NCBI RefSeq assembly: GCF_006120725.1
Contig: NZ_SWMU01000001.1
Coordinates: 62,001-126,000, forward strand
Direction of reading: 5' to 3'
From: Mesohalobacter halotolerans
GTDB taxonomy: Bacteria; Bacteroidota; Bacteroidia; Flavobacteriales; Flavobacteriaceae
DNA: 64,000 nt
Below are positions 9,675 to 19,025 of this stretch, piece after piece. The notes under the pieces are model-generated. The model was not told where the DNA came from, ran no database searches, and was given only the letters and a program-made list of their open reading frames with translations. Made by a program: the position numbers and the translations under genes. Every line of letters starts with the position of its first letter. The stretch's first letter is position 1.

Positions 9675-10226
9675 CTATTTTAAGCGTTTTGAGTTTTGCT
9701 TGACAAATGAAGACCAACCTGAATAGGATTTTGAGCCTTGCAGTTTACCTTGGTTATAGAAATGACAGACGGCTGCGGCTAGGCCATCGGTAGAATCTAA
9801 GTTTTTAGGTAATGTTTTTATTTTAAGTAAGTTTTGCAACATGCCGGCGACTTGCTCTTTACTAGCGTTGCCATTGCCCGTAATGGCCATTTTGATCTTC
9901 TTCGGCGAATATTCTGTTATAGGTATTTGGCGAGATAAGCCTGCTGCCATCGCTGTGCCTTGAGCTCTACCCAATTTGAGCATAGATTGCACGTTTTTAC
10001 CAAAAAATGGCGCTTCAATAGCGATATGATCGGGATGATAAGTTTCAATCAATTCAATACTGCGCTCAAAAATGAATCGCAATTTGGTGTAATGGTCGCT
10101 GTATTTTTTCAGGTTGAGTTCATTGAGTTGTAACAACTCCATGGTTTTCTCATGGGTTTTAATCACACCAAAACCCATAATTGTGGTTCCGGGATCAATG
10201 CCTAATATGATTTGTTCTGTGGGCAA
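9675..10226 (-). CDS. ruvC: crossover junction endodeoxyribonuclease RuvC
   Basis: RuvC cuts Holliday junctions late in homologous recombination. The catalytic acidic residues are visible: Asp11 in GIDPGTT, Glu71 in IAIEAPFF and the NLDSTDGLAAA motif (Asp144 and Asp147). The length of 183 residues is normal. The start codon is TTG (plus-strand 10224-10226); no in-frame ATG is found just upstream, and LGIDPGT must be near the N-terminus, so TTG is well supported. ruvA and ruvB are not in the window. The upstream gap holds a dispersed ATTCGTG repeat. Confidence 0.93.
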   Translation of the reverse strand: MPTEQIILGIDPGTTIMGFGVIKTHEKTMELLQLNELNLKKYSDHYTKLRFIFERSIELIETYHPDHIAIEAPFFGKNVQSMLKLGRAQGTAMAAGLSRQIPITEYSPKKIKMAITGNGNASKEQVAGMLQNLLKIKTLPKNLDSTDGLAAAVCHFYNQGKLQGSKSYSGWSSFVKQNSKRLK

Positions 10227-10254
10227 GATGTTATAATTACTTTCACCACTAATG

Positions 10255-10288
10255 CACGAATGTTTATGAGATTATTCGTGTATTCGTG
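10255..10288. repeat. dispersed intergenic ATTCGTG-type repeat
   Basis: CACGAAT (10255-10261) is followed by ATTCGTG at 10274-10280 and again at 10282-10288, giving an inverted plus a direct repeat in a 34-bp block between ruvC and the divergent membrane protein gene. Similar wording is, from memory, common between genes in Flavobacteriia; copy number cannot be judged from one window. Confidence 0.5.
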
Positions 10289-10311
10289 GCTATTTTTAGT
10301 TTAATTTGCGT

Positions 10312-11256
10312 ATGCCAAAGATACAAGACAAAATAGGACATAAATTAATTTGGAGCTTAAAAATTTTTATGACGCTCATCGGTTTTGCACTTGTCATTTG
10401 GTTTGTGCAATCCTCAAAAACAGAATTTGACTTGTTATCCAACCACTGGCAAGCCCAGCCAATACTTACAGTTTGGGCAGTATTGATTTTGATTTTAGGA
10501 TCTGTGTTAAATTGGTATGGTGAGATTAAAAAATGGCAAAAATTAGTAGGTTATATTTCTTTTTTAGAAGCTATTAAGCAGAGTTTAGTTGGGCATAGTT
10601 TATCCCTTTTTACAACAAACAAGTGGGGTGAATATGGCGGAAAATGTTTGTTTTGTGCTAAAGCACAATCTTCAAAAATTATCGCTTTAACTGGACTCGG
10701 GCATTTAAGTCAATTGATGATCACTTTGATTTTTGGGTTGCTTGGGCTTATTATGATTTACAATAAATTTGATTTATTTGAAGTATTAGAGTTAAAATGG
10801 TCTTGGTTGATATTATTATCATTAATTTTAATTGGAATTGCCATAAGTTTTAAAGTCGTAAGACAAAAACTTTTGTCGATTTGGCTTCAGTTTAAAAGTA
10901 TAAAACAAGAGAAAACTACATCTGCTTTATTTTGGAGTGGTTTTCGGTATATTGTTTTTGCCCATCAATTTTTATTGTTGTTATGGTGTTTTGATGCAGA
11001 TGTAGGTTATGTGTTGGGGTTAAGCTTAATCAGTTCAGTTTATATTTTGTCATCAATTGTGCCTGTTTTAGCCATAGGTGATGTCATGGTTAAAGGCAGT
11101 TTGGCTGTGATGTTGATGTCGTTCTTTGAGTTCCCGGTTTCGGCCGTTTTAATCACTGTATTTTTAATGTGGATTGGCAATGTTATTTTGCCGGCAGTGT
11201 TTGGTCTTCTGTGGCTATGGTCCTTGCAGCCAGCCTATTTAAAATCCAAAGTATGA
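10312..11256 (+). CDS. lysylphosphatidylglycerol synthase-like (flippase-type) membrane protein
   Basis: The protein is about 314 residues with some seven or eight transmembrane helices and the pattern of the LPG synthase/UPF0104 membrane domain: N-terminal helix, LGSVLNWYGEIKKWQKL, then AIKQSLVGHSLSLFTTNKWGEYGGK, with a conserved Gly-rich cytoplasmic turn. The soluble transferase domain of MprF is missing, so lipid or polyprenyl transport, or regulation of it, is more likely than lysyl transfer. A TTG lies two codons upstream; the ATG at 10312 is the better start. The stop overlaps the ATG of the next gene (ATGA), so it is translationally coupled to the glycosyltransferase, which suggests a joint envelope-glycolipid role. 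Confidence 0.65.
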   Translation: MPKIQDKIGHKLIWSLKIFMTLIGFALVIWFVQSSKTEFDLLSNHWQAQPILTVWAVLILILGSVLNWYGEIKKWQKLVGYISFLEAIKQSLVGHSLSLFTTNKWGEYGGKCLFCAKAQSSKIIALTGLGHLSQLMITLIFGLLGLIMIYNKFDLFEVLELKWSWLILLSLILIGIAISFKVVRQKLLSIWLQFKSIKQEKTTSALFWSGFRYIVFAHQFLLLLWCFDADVGYVLGLSLISSVYILSSIVPVLAIGDVMVKGSLAVMLMSFFEFPVSAVLITVFLMWIGNVILPAVFGLLWLWSLQPAYLKSKV

Positions 11257-12377
11257 TTTTTTTTGGTCTGCTGATAGTTTTGATTTATTTGGCAGCAATG
11301 TTGTTTTATGCCTTTAAATTTAAAACCTTTAATACATCTCAAAGAGGCTCGATTGATGCCCAAACTCACTTTTCAATTTTAATTCCTTTTAGGAATGAAG
11401 CTGAAAATTTACCACAACTTTTAAAGTGTTTGAGTGAATTAAACTATCCGCAACATTTATTTCAAATTTTTCTTGTTGACGATCATTCTGAGGATGATTC
11501 CCATAACATTTGCTTAAAATACATTGAAAAATTAAGTTTAAAAAATGTTCGGGTTTTAGAGAACCAAAACTTAGCTACATCACCCAAAAAAAGTGCAATT
11601 CTAACAGCCCTGGAATATGTTAATACAGGTTATGTCGTGACGACAGATGCAGATTGTTTGCTGCCGGAGGATTGGCTATTATACTTCGATAATTGTATAC
11701 AACAAACAAAGGCTGATTTAATCGCTGGGCCAGTGCGAATGATAGAAGAAAATTCATTTTGGCAAAAATTTCAAGTGTTAGATTTAATGAGTTTACAAGT
11801 AATTGGTCTAGGCAGCTTTAATGCTAAAACACCTCTGATGTGCAATGCCGCTAATTTGGCTTACAATGCTAAAACACTCAAGAGTTTAAATGCTTTTGAA
11901 AAGCATCAACAACACATCAGCGGTGATGATATTTTTACACTTGAAGCTATTCATAAAGCTGGGAAAATCGTAAAAGCAGTTGTTCATCTGGAGGCTACCA
12001 TTTGGACAAAAGCACAACAGGATTTTAAAGAGTTGACTCAACAACGCATTCGCTGGGCTTCTAAGGCTAAACATTACCAAAGCCAAAAATTGATAGGACT
12101 CGGTGTATTAGTGTTTTTAACAAACTTGATTTTAGTTTTAAGCTTAGGTTTAGCGTTTGTCTTTGAGGGTTTTAAATTTTGGTTTTGGTTATTGTGGGTT
12201 TTGAAAATAACGACAGACTTTGTTGTATTGTATGTAGGAAAACAATTTTTTAAAACAGGGATGTGTTCTAAAGATTATCTATTGATGTTGCTCATTTATC
12301 CTTTTGCCAATGTTTATTTTGCGCTTTTATCTTTTGGAGGAAAATTCAATTGGAAAGGTAGAGCTTACAAAGTCTAG
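11253..12377 (+). CDS. family 2 glycosyltransferase, membrane-anchored
   Basis: This is an inverting GT-A glycosyltransferase. After an N-terminal membrane helix the catalytic domain opens with FSILIPFRNEAENL, carries the first Asp-rich site VDDHSED, the metal-binding DxD equivalent TTDADC and the acceptor-side motif QQRIRWASKAK (QxxRW type). Three hydrophobic segments form the C-terminus. That arrangement fits processive or lipid-linked GT2 enzymes. The start at 11253 overlaps the stop of the preceding gene as ATGA; a longer reading from 11169 would run through the upstream coding region and is unlikely. Donor and acceptor sugars cannot be read from the sequence. Confidence 0.88.
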   Translation: MIFFGLLIVLIYLAAMLFYAFKFKTFNTSQRGSIDAQTHFSILIPFRNEAENLPQLLKCLSELNYPQHLFQIFLVDDHSEDDSHNICLKYIEKLSLKNVRVLENQNLATSPKKSAILTALEYVNTGYVVTTDADCLLPEDWLLYFDNCIQQTKADLIAGPVRMIEENSFWQKFQVLDLMSLQVIGLGSFNAKTPLMCNAANLAYNAKTLKSLNAFEKHQQHISGDDIFTLEAIHKAGKIVKAVVHLEATIWTKAQQDFKELTQQRIRWASKAKHYQSQKLIGLGVLVFLTNLILVLSLGLAFVFEGFKFWFWLLWVLKITTDFVVLYVGKQFFKTGMCSKDYLLMLLIYPFANVYFALLSFGGKFNWKGRAYKV

Positions 12378-12384
12378 CACTACA

Positions 12385-12762
12385 TTAACAATCAATATTT
12401 CCACCATGATCCCAATAATCAATAGTTTTTTTGATAAGCACTTCAAGTTGCGTTTCTGAAATATTAATGCTTTTTTTAATTCTGATACAGCCTTTTCCAA
12501 TATCAAAATCTTTTAATAATTCTTCACCATTTTTAACTTTTTTAATCGTGCCTACATATATACTGACATAGTTCTTTTGAGCGTTGAGATGAAATATATT
12601 TTTAGCGTTTTTCCCAAAAGCTAGCATTTTATACTCGATATTTTCATTTAAGTCTGAACCGTGCTTTAAAATTAAGTCCCGAACCAATTGGAGTTTTTCT
12701 TTTCGCCAATCTGGCTCAAGATGTTTTAAATGTTCGACTGGGGTTTTGTCATTATATTGCAT
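12385..12762 (-). CDS. DUF1801-type small protein
   Basis: The 125-residue cytoplasmic protein resembles the DUF1801/YdhG-like family: short helix, the conserved NENIEYKMLAFGKN segment, a beta strand pair (YVSIYVG), then GKGCIRIKKSINIS and a C-terminal helix. Members have been linked to iron handling or are of unknown role. It lies 7 bp before the small lipoprotein gene in the same direction and is convergent with the glycosyltransferase (8 bp between stops). Confidence 0.65.
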   Translation of the reverse strand: MQYNDKTPVEHLKHLEPDWRKEKLQLVRDLILKHGSDLNENIEYKMLAFGKNAKNIFHLNAQKNYVSIYVGTIKKVKNGEELLKDFDIGKGCIRIKKSINISETQLEVLIKKTIDYWDHGGNIDC

Positions 12763-12769
12763 GATAAGA

Positions 12770-13225
12770 TTACTTTGATTTTAAACTCAAAATAATTGGT
12801 AATTCTAAATTAACACTCACAGGTACACCGCGTTTTTGAGCCGGATAAATTTCAGGTGATTTATTAAAAATACGCTGAAATTCATGGCTTAAATCCATTT
12901 TAGAATAGAGTGAATCTAGTTTAATTTTTCCTGTTTTGTCAATTTTTAAAAAAAGAAGCAATGTATCTGTTTGAGCAATTTCGACTTCTATGGTGTCTAT
13001 GTAAGGTTTGAGCCATTGATGTAAATGCTGTTCAAAGCAATTCTGCTGTATTCTTCTTGAAGCCGTCTCATCGCAGGTTTTGAATAAAGGAAAACGGTCA
13101 ATTTGCTTAAAATCTATAGTTTGAAGTTGCTTATTCGCAATATCATTAGCATCTACTTTTTTAAAGTTGTCTTGCTTGCACGACCAAAAAATTGCGAGTA
13201 CAAAAAAATAGACCAAAAGTTTCAT
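12770..13225 (-). CDS. small lipoprotein with TonB C-terminal-like domain
   Basis: The start is set at 13225, where a lipoprotein signal begins (charged start, hydrophobic stretch, FWSC with Cys at residue 16); the reading can be extended 14 codons upstream, but that would bury the signal. The last about 60 residues (GKIKLDSLY, then EIYPAQKRGVPVSVNLELPI) resemble the TonB C-terminal fold, with the usual P-A-x-x-R-G-x-P-V-x-V ending. The N-terminal membrane anchor and proline-rich spacer of true TonB are absent, so it is a lipid-anchored periplasmic protein of unknown role rather than an energy transducer. Confidence 0.6.
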   Translation of the reverse strand: MKLLVYFFVLAIFWSCKQDNFKKVDANDIANKQLQTIDFKQIDRFPLFKTCDETASRRIQQNCFEQHLHQWLKPYIDTIEVEIAQTDTLLLFLKIDKTGKIKLDSLYSKMDLSHEFQRIFNKSPEIYPAQKRGVPVSVNLELPIILSLKSK

Positions 13226-13327
13226 AGTGTAAAAATAAGCATTCTCAGTAGAAATTAAATTAGGCAAATCGCTTTATGTATGATTTTGATGAATATTTTC
13301 GGATATTTGCACTCATAAATTGAGACT

Positions 13328-14329
13328 ATGACCGAGGGTAATTTTGTAGATTATGTCAAAATACATATCAGATCTGGCAATGGTGGTAAAGGCTCTGCGC
13401 ATTTGCGTCGGGAAAAATATATTCCAAAAGGTGGTCCAGACGGTGGTAATGGTGGTCGTGGTGGTCATGTCATTGTAAAAGCCAACAAAAACTTATGGAC
13501 ACTTTTTCACTTAAAGTTTAAACGTCACATTCGTGCTGAGCATGGTGGTAATGGTGGCAAACAAAACAGCACCGGGGCTGATGGTGAAGATCAAATCATT
13601 GAAGTCCCGCTCGGGACCGTGATTCGTGATACCGAAACCCAGAAGATCATCAAAGAGTTGACTGAAAATGGTCAGGAATATATTGCAGCAAAAGGCGGTC
13701 AGGGCGGTTTAGGGAATACGTATTATAAAAGCTCTACCAATCAAACACCGCGATACGCCCAAACTGGTATGGAAGGTGTAGAAAGAGACATTACTTTAGA
13801 GTTAAAAGTCTTGGCCGATGTGGGTCTGGTTGGATTTCCCAATGCCGGAAAATCGACATTACTTTCTGTCATCACTGCAGCAAAGCCGAAAATAGCCGAT
13901 TATGAATTTACCACGCTCAAGCCCAATTTAGGTATTGTAAAATACAGGGACTTTAAAACCTTTGTCATTGCCGATATCCCGGGAATTATTGAAGGCGCTG
14001 CTGAAGGCAAAGGCCTTGGTCATCGGTTTTTAAGGCATATTGAAAGGAATTCCACATTACTTTTCCTCATTCCAGCTGATGCCAAAAATATCAAAAGAGA
14101 ATACGATATTTTACTTGAAGAATTAAAACGCTACAACCCTGAATTGTTAGATAAAGATCGTTTAGTGGCCATCTCCAAAAGTGATATGCTCGATGAAGAA
14201 TTGCAACAAGAAATGAATGCAGAACTCAAAAATGCTTTTAAAAATATTCCCTATCTATTTATTTCCTCAGTAGCTCAACAAGGTTTGCAAGATTTGAAAG
14301 ATAGACTTTGGAGCATATTGAATAGTTAG
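13328..14329 (+). CDS. obgE: GTPase Obg
   Basis: Obg is a GTPase tied to late assembly of the large ribosomal subunit and to stress control. The N-terminal 155 residues are the glycine-rich Obg fold (many GGNGG runs). The G domain follows with G1 GFPNAGKS (about residues 167-174), switch region TTLKPNLG, G3 DIPGIIEGA and G4 SKSD. The length of 333 residues is the short form, without the C-terminal OCT domain, as usual in this phylum. The ATG at 13328 fits the universal N-terminus (NFVDYVKI). A near-consensus -7 GATATTTG lies at 13302-13309. Confidence 0.96.
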   Translation: MTEGNFVDYVKIHIRSGNGGKGSAHLRREKYIPKGGPDGGNGGRGGHVIVKANKNLWTLFHLKFKRHIRAEHGGNGGKQNSTGADGEDQIIEVPLGTVIRDTETQKIIKELTENGQEYIAAKGGQGGLGNTYYKSSTNQTPRYAQTGMEGVERDITLELKVLADVGLVGFPNAGKSTLLSVITAAKPKIADYEFTTLKPNLGIVKYRDFKTFVIADIPGIIEGAAEGKGLGHRFLRHIERNSTLLFLIPADAKNIKREYDILLEELKRYNPELLDKDRLVAISKSDMLDEELQQEMNAELKNAFKNIPYLFISSVAQQGLQDLKDRLWSILNS

Positions 14330-14436
14330 GTTTTGTTGATAATTGGTAGTTGAAATTTTAAGGTTTGAAAAAATTAAATATGGTTTAATTTTTAAATCTT
14401 CAAGTTACCGAATCCTCAAATCTTTAAATATTCAAA

Positions 14437-15789
14437 CTAAACCCACGCTTTCAATTCATCAAAATCTAAACCACCATAGTTGCCACTACTCATCAGCAAC
14501 AACACGTGATTGTCAAAATGTTTGGCTTTAAGAAAAGCTTTAAAATCTTCAGCATTGGTATAAATACTCAGGTCTTCTCGGCTGAAAGCTTCTTGGATTT
14601 GATCTTTGGACAGCTCTGGCATCTGTTTGATTTCTATAGCTTTTTTAGAATAAAAAATCACAACCTCATCAGCTTTGTCTAACGTTTGATGATATTCTTT
14701 TAAAAAAGATGCTGTCAAACTGCTGTAAGTATGCAATTCAAAACATACCAATAGAGTTTTATCCGGAAATTGTTGTTTAACAGCCTTTGTGGTCGCGTCA
14801 ACTTTTGATGGACTATGCGCATAATCTTTAAAGACTTGGCATCTAGGCGTGTTTATAATTTCTTCCAAGCGTTTTGAAGCCCCTTTAAAACTAGCAATAG
14901 CTTCATAAAAATCATCTTCATCAACGCCCATATGTTGGCAAATCCACTTAGCGCCGGCAATATTTTGCAGATTATGTTCACCAAAAACCTCAATAGGCAT
15001 TGGGCCTTCATTGGTTTCAAGATAAGTCACACCATCTTCTATCTGATGTTCGGGAATGTGATAGGCGTGTTTACGTGTGGGTTTTGTTGTATTTAGAGCA
15101 ATGTCTTTTAAAAGCTCATCGCCTTCATTATAAACTAAAGTGCTCCCATTGGTCATGGATTCTACAAAATCTTCAAATTGTTTTTTATACACATCAAAAT
15201 CCGGAAAAACGTTAACATGATCCCAAGCAATCCCGCTAATCAATGCAATATTGGGTCGATACCATAAAAATTTAGGCTTGGGATCAATAGCAGAAGACAA
15301 ATATTCATCGCCTTCAAGCAAAATAAAATCGTTTTCTTCGGTGAGATGCACCATATTATCGAAACCCTCAAGTTGAGCCCCAACCATAAAATCGGTGGGC
15401 TTTTCGTGATAATTCAAGACATGTAAAATCATAGAGGTTATCGTCGTTTTACCATGAGAACCGGCGATTACTACTCTGGTTTTCTTTTTTGAATGCTCGT
15501 ATAAATATTCAGGATAGGAATAAATTTTTAGGCCTAACTCTTGAGCTTTCAACAATTCGGGATTGTCAGATTTAGCATGCATGCCGAGAATAATCAAGTC
15601 GATATCTGTTGTGATCTGGTCTGGATACCAGCCCATTTTATCAGGCAAAATATCCTGTTGATTTAATCTCGAATACGAAGGTTCAAAAATGTCATCATCA
15701 CTGCCTGTTATGGTTTCGCCTTTGAGTTTTAGAGCAATAGCTAAATTGTGCATGGCGCTACCGCCAATAGCTATAAAATGAATATGCAT
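14437..15789 (-). CDS. mpl: UDP-N-acetylmuramate--L-Ala-gamma-D-Glu-meso-DAP ligase (murein recycling)
   Basis: Mpl joins the recovered tripeptide L-Ala-D-Glu-meso-DAP to UDP-MurNAc, returning recycled peptidoglycan to precursor synthesis. The N-terminus MHIHFIAIGGSAMHNLAIAL matches Mpl rather than MurC, and the ATP-binding loop is GSHGKTT (about residues 108-114). A central domain and the C-terminal YAHSPSKVDAT segment (Mur ligase C domain) follow. The length of 450 residues is normal. A -7 element TATATTTG is present on the minus strand at 15809-15816, inside the end of the TPR gene region, so mpl probably has its own promoter. Confidence 0.93.
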   Translation of the reverse strand: MHIHFIAIGGSAMHNLAIALKLKGETITGSDDDIFEPSYSRLNQQDILPDKMGWYPDQITTDIDLIILGMHAKSDNPELLKAQELGLKIYSYPEYLYEHSKKKTRVVIAGSHGKTTITSMILHVLNYHEKPTDFMVGAQLEGFDNMVHLTEENDFILLEGDEYLSSAIDPKPKFLWYRPNIALISGIAWDHVNVFPDFDVYKKQFEDFVESMTNGSTLVYNEGDELLKDIALNTTKPTRKHAYHIPEHQIEDGVTYLETNEGPMPIEVFGEHNLQNIAGAKWICQHMGVDEDDFYEAIASFKGASKRLEEIINTPRCQVFKDYAHSPSKVDATTKAVKQQFPDKTLLVCFELHTYSSLTASFLKEYHQTLDKADEVVIFYSKKAIEIKQMPELSKDQIQEAFSREDLSIYTNAEDFKAFLKAKHFDNHVLLLMSSGNYGGLDFDELKAWV

Positions 15790-15821
15790 AGTTGTAGAAA
15801 TTGAACGACAAATATAAAGAA

Positions 15822-16775
15822 TTAGAGTTGCTCTATACGTTTAAGCTCAGTTTTTGCTTGCATAGAATCTGGATTATACGATAAAGCCTGTTTTAAGCAG
15901 TATCTAGCTTCATCAATTTGACCAAGTTTTTGATGTAGTTTTGCTTTTACAATTAAGGCTTCATCTTTACTATATTTTGATGCGCTTTGATCATCAAGAA
16001 ATGTATCAATTGTAATTATTGCTTCATCAATTCTTGAATTGGCTTTAAGAGCTATTTGAGAAAATCTAAATTGAAAATCTCTGTGATTTAGATTGACTAT
16101 GGCTTCTTTGGTGGTCGTCAAGGCTTTATCATATTGCTTGTTTTTCATGTACAAATCAATTAGTTTGTTGTAACAAGTTAAAGAACCGCCAATTTTTACA
16201 GCTTGTTTATATTGTTTTTCCGCAGTATTAAAATCCTCTTCATAATCAGCTATTCTACCAAAAGCTAAGGCACCATCTACTGGACTGATTTTTTGAAGCT
16301 GTAACGCATAATTTTTAGATTTATCTACACTTCCACCAATAACACCGGGCAATTCTAAATACAGTTCGAGCAATGCCCATCTTACGTCTACGTGTTTAGG
16401 GTCAAGGTCAGCTGCTTTTTTGAGGTATTTTTTAACATCATCAAGCATCAATAGTGCAGTAAAATTATTAGAGTTTTTAGCTTTCAAACCCATTGTGCCG
16501 CCGTACTTAAAATTGTAATCGGGATTATTAGGTTGTTTTTCTACTAGATATTCAAAAACCTCTATAGCTTTATCCCATTCTTTTTGAGCGGCATAAGTAT
16601 CACCCAAATATTCATAAGCTTTATAATTATTTGGGTTTTGATTGATGATGGCATTAAACTGAACTTCAGCTTTAGAGTAATTTTGATCATCAAAATTAGC
16701 AATAGCTTTATCTATCTGATTTTGTGCAGATAACATCAAAGGGAAACATATTATAATGAAATATATTTTTCTCAT
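15822..16775 (-). CDS. exported tetratricopeptide repeat protein
   Basis: The protein is a chain of TPR helix pairs across about 300 residues (for example NYKAYEYLGDTYAAQKEWDKA and ALSYNPDSMQA), preceded by a signal peptide (MRKIYFIIICFPLMLSAQ). The start is therefore set at 16775; a reading starting six codons upstream would place extra residues before the signal. TPR arrays mediate protein-protein contacts; the partner is unknown, and the place is periplasm or outer surface. A perfect -7 box TATATTTG (16781-16788) ends only 5 bp before this ATG, so the mRNA may have almost no leader. Confidence 0.8.
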   Translation of the reverse strand: MRKIYFIIICFPLMLSAQNQIDKAIANFDDQNYSKAEVQFNAIINQNPNNYKAYEYLGDTYAAQKEWDKAIEVFEYLVEKQPNNPDYNFKYGGTMGLKAKNSNNFTALLMLDDVKKYLKKAADLDPKHVDVRWALLELYLELPGVIGGSVDKSKNYALQLQKISPVDGALAFGRIADYEEDFNTAEKQYKQAVKIGGSLTCYNKLIDLYMKNKQYDKALTTTKEAIVNLNHRDFQFRFSQIALKANSRIDEAIITIDTFLDDQSASKYSKDEALIVKAKLHQKLGQIDEARYCLKQALSYNPDSMQAKTELKRIEQL

Positions 16776-16865
16776 ACCAACAAATATATTCAAAACCCTT
16801 GATTAGAATTTTTTTGAAATTAGTTTTAGCAATAGGTTAACGTAATATAATTAAAAGTTTAGAGT

Positions 16866-18837
16866 CTATGCGTTTAATTTTTCTTTAAAGTCATTTATGA
16901 TGCCTCCTTTAAGCAAAACCTGAATTTGTCTTCCACTCATGGAATGTATAACCTTGATCTGTTTTTCTTCACCAGAAGCCTTAATCAATTTAATATTAAT
17001 TTCTCTGCCATTTTTAACCTGTTCAATCATATTGTCAAGTGATATTTCATCATCTTGTTCAATCTTATCATAATCTGACTCATTTGTAAATTCAAGTGGT
17101 AAAATCCCAAAGTTGACTAAATTTTGCCAAGCTATTCTGGCATAACTCTTAGCCAATACAGCAACTTGCCCCAAATATTTTGGCGCTAATGCTGCGTGTT
17201 CTCGACTTGAACCTTGAGCGTAATTTTCAGCGGCAACAACAATGTGGCCACCATGACTATCTTTTGCTTCTAGTGCTCGGTCATGAAAGGTATCATCTAT
17301 TACCGTAAAAGAATATTTGCTAATTTCAGGGAGGTTACTTCTTAACGGTAATACTTCTGCAACGGCTTTCAGAATTTCATCTGTAGAAATATTGTCACCC
17401 ATTTTTAGTAAAATCGAAACGCGATAGCTGTCTTTTAATTCTGGTATTTCAGGTAAACTTTTAATGTTTTCACCTTTTTCAAGTTTAACAGACTCATGAT
17501 CATCAATTGGAGCGATAAGCATTTCGCGATTAATCAATTCGTATGTTGGGTATTCAAATTTTGGATACGACATACCGTGCGATTTTTCTAAGGTTCGTGG
17601 GTCGGTTATTTTACCTGTTAAAGCAGAAGCCGCCGCTGTTTCCGGACTACATAAATGCATTTGATCGTCTTTTGTTCCACTTCTATCGGGAAAGTTTCTT
17701 GGCATGGTTCGCAAACTAATGGTTCCACTAGCCTGCGCTAATCCCATACCTATACAACCCATACAACCCGACTGGTGATATCGAGCGCCTGCTGTAATTA
17801 AGTTTGCAAATGTTCTGTTTTCAATCATATTTTGCATGACTTGGCGAGACGTTGGGTTGATGTCAAAACTTACTTCTGGACTTACATTTTGACCTTCAAC
17901 AATTTTCCCCGCTATCCAAAAATCACGTAATCCGGGATTGGCAGATTAACCAATAACGACTTGACTTATCGACTTTCCTGCAACTTTCACAACAGGAACA
18001 ACATTTCCTGGACTGGTTGGCAATGCAATGAGTGGCACTAAATCATCTAAAACAATTTCTTCATGGTATTGGTATTTGCAAGCTTTATCGGCTTTTAACT
18101 CGCTCCAATCGTCTTCTCTTTCTTGAGATTTTAAAAATTTTCTGGTTCCTTCATCACTGGGAAAAACTGTTGTTGTAGCGCCGAGCTCTGCACCCATATT
18201 GGCAATGACATGGCGATCCATAGCGCTTAATTCTTTTAAGCCTTCACCGTAATATTCAATAATTTTGCCTACACCACCTTTGACATCATGACGGCGAAGC
18301 ATTTCTAAAATCACATCTTTGGCGCTTACCCAATCTGGTAATTTACCTGTTAATTTTACGCCCATCACTTCGGGCATTTTTACATAATACGGTTTACCCG
18401 CAATGGCTGCAGCAACGTCGATACCGCCAGTTCCTATGGCGAGCATTCCAAGAGAACCCGCTGCACAAGTGTGCGAATCTGAACCTACCATGGTTTTACC
18501 CGGTTTTCCAAACCTTTCCATATGAACTGGATGACTCACTCCATTGCCGGGACGGCTGAACCACAAGCCAAAGCGCTATGCTGCAGATTTTAAAAATCGA
18601 TGATCGTCTGCATTCTTAAAATCGGTTTGTAGAAGGTTGTGATCTACATATTGCACGGCAACTTCAGTTTTAGCACGATCTAAATTCATGGCTTCAAGCT
18701 CAAGCTGAACCAAAGTTCCTGTCGCATCTTGCAAAAGCGCGTGATCAATTTTTTAAACCTATCTCGCTGCCGGGTTTTAATTCACTTTCTATCAGATGTG
18801 CTTTTATTAATTTTTCTGTGACGTTTAGTTTTTCCAT
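16866..18837 (-). pseudogene. aconitate hydratase, Aquifex type, inactivated by three lesions
   Basis: Read together, three pieces make one aconitase of about 650 residues, the length of the Aquifex-type subfamily. Aconitase isomerises citrate to isocitrate in the TCA cycle. From the start at 18837: a T run at 18749-18754 appears one base too long and breaks the frame after codon 28; a TAG at 18576-18578 lies in frame where homologues have Lys or Gln, just before RFGLWFSRPGNG; and at 17946 an apparent 9-bp loss removes the SCTN motif (first 4Fe-4S cysteine) and leaves TAA. The other two cluster cysteines (GCMGCIGMG) and the C-terminal swivel domain remain. It is divergent from sdhCAB. A second, functional aconitase elsewhere in the genome is likely. 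Confidence 0.85.
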
Positions 18838-18967
18838 AATAGATTTTTATTAAACATAACATTATAAAATGTTGAAAACAAAAGAATAACAAAACTTTAA
18901 AAATTCTCATCTGCATTCCATAAGGCGTTTAAATCTATTCTAAATTAAGTTTAAAAAAATGCAGCGT

Positions 18968-18999
18968 TTTGGTGGATAGTGCATTTAGCTTTACTTTTG
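18968..18999 (+). promoter_or_regulatory. sdhCAB promoter
   Basis: TTTG at 18968-18971 and TACTTTTG at 18992-18999, 20 bp apart, match the Bacteroidota promoter consensus. The -7 box ends 26 bp before the sdhC ATG. Confidence 0.75.
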
Positions 19000-19025
19000 T
19001 ATTGAATTTTATTAAAATTTAAATA

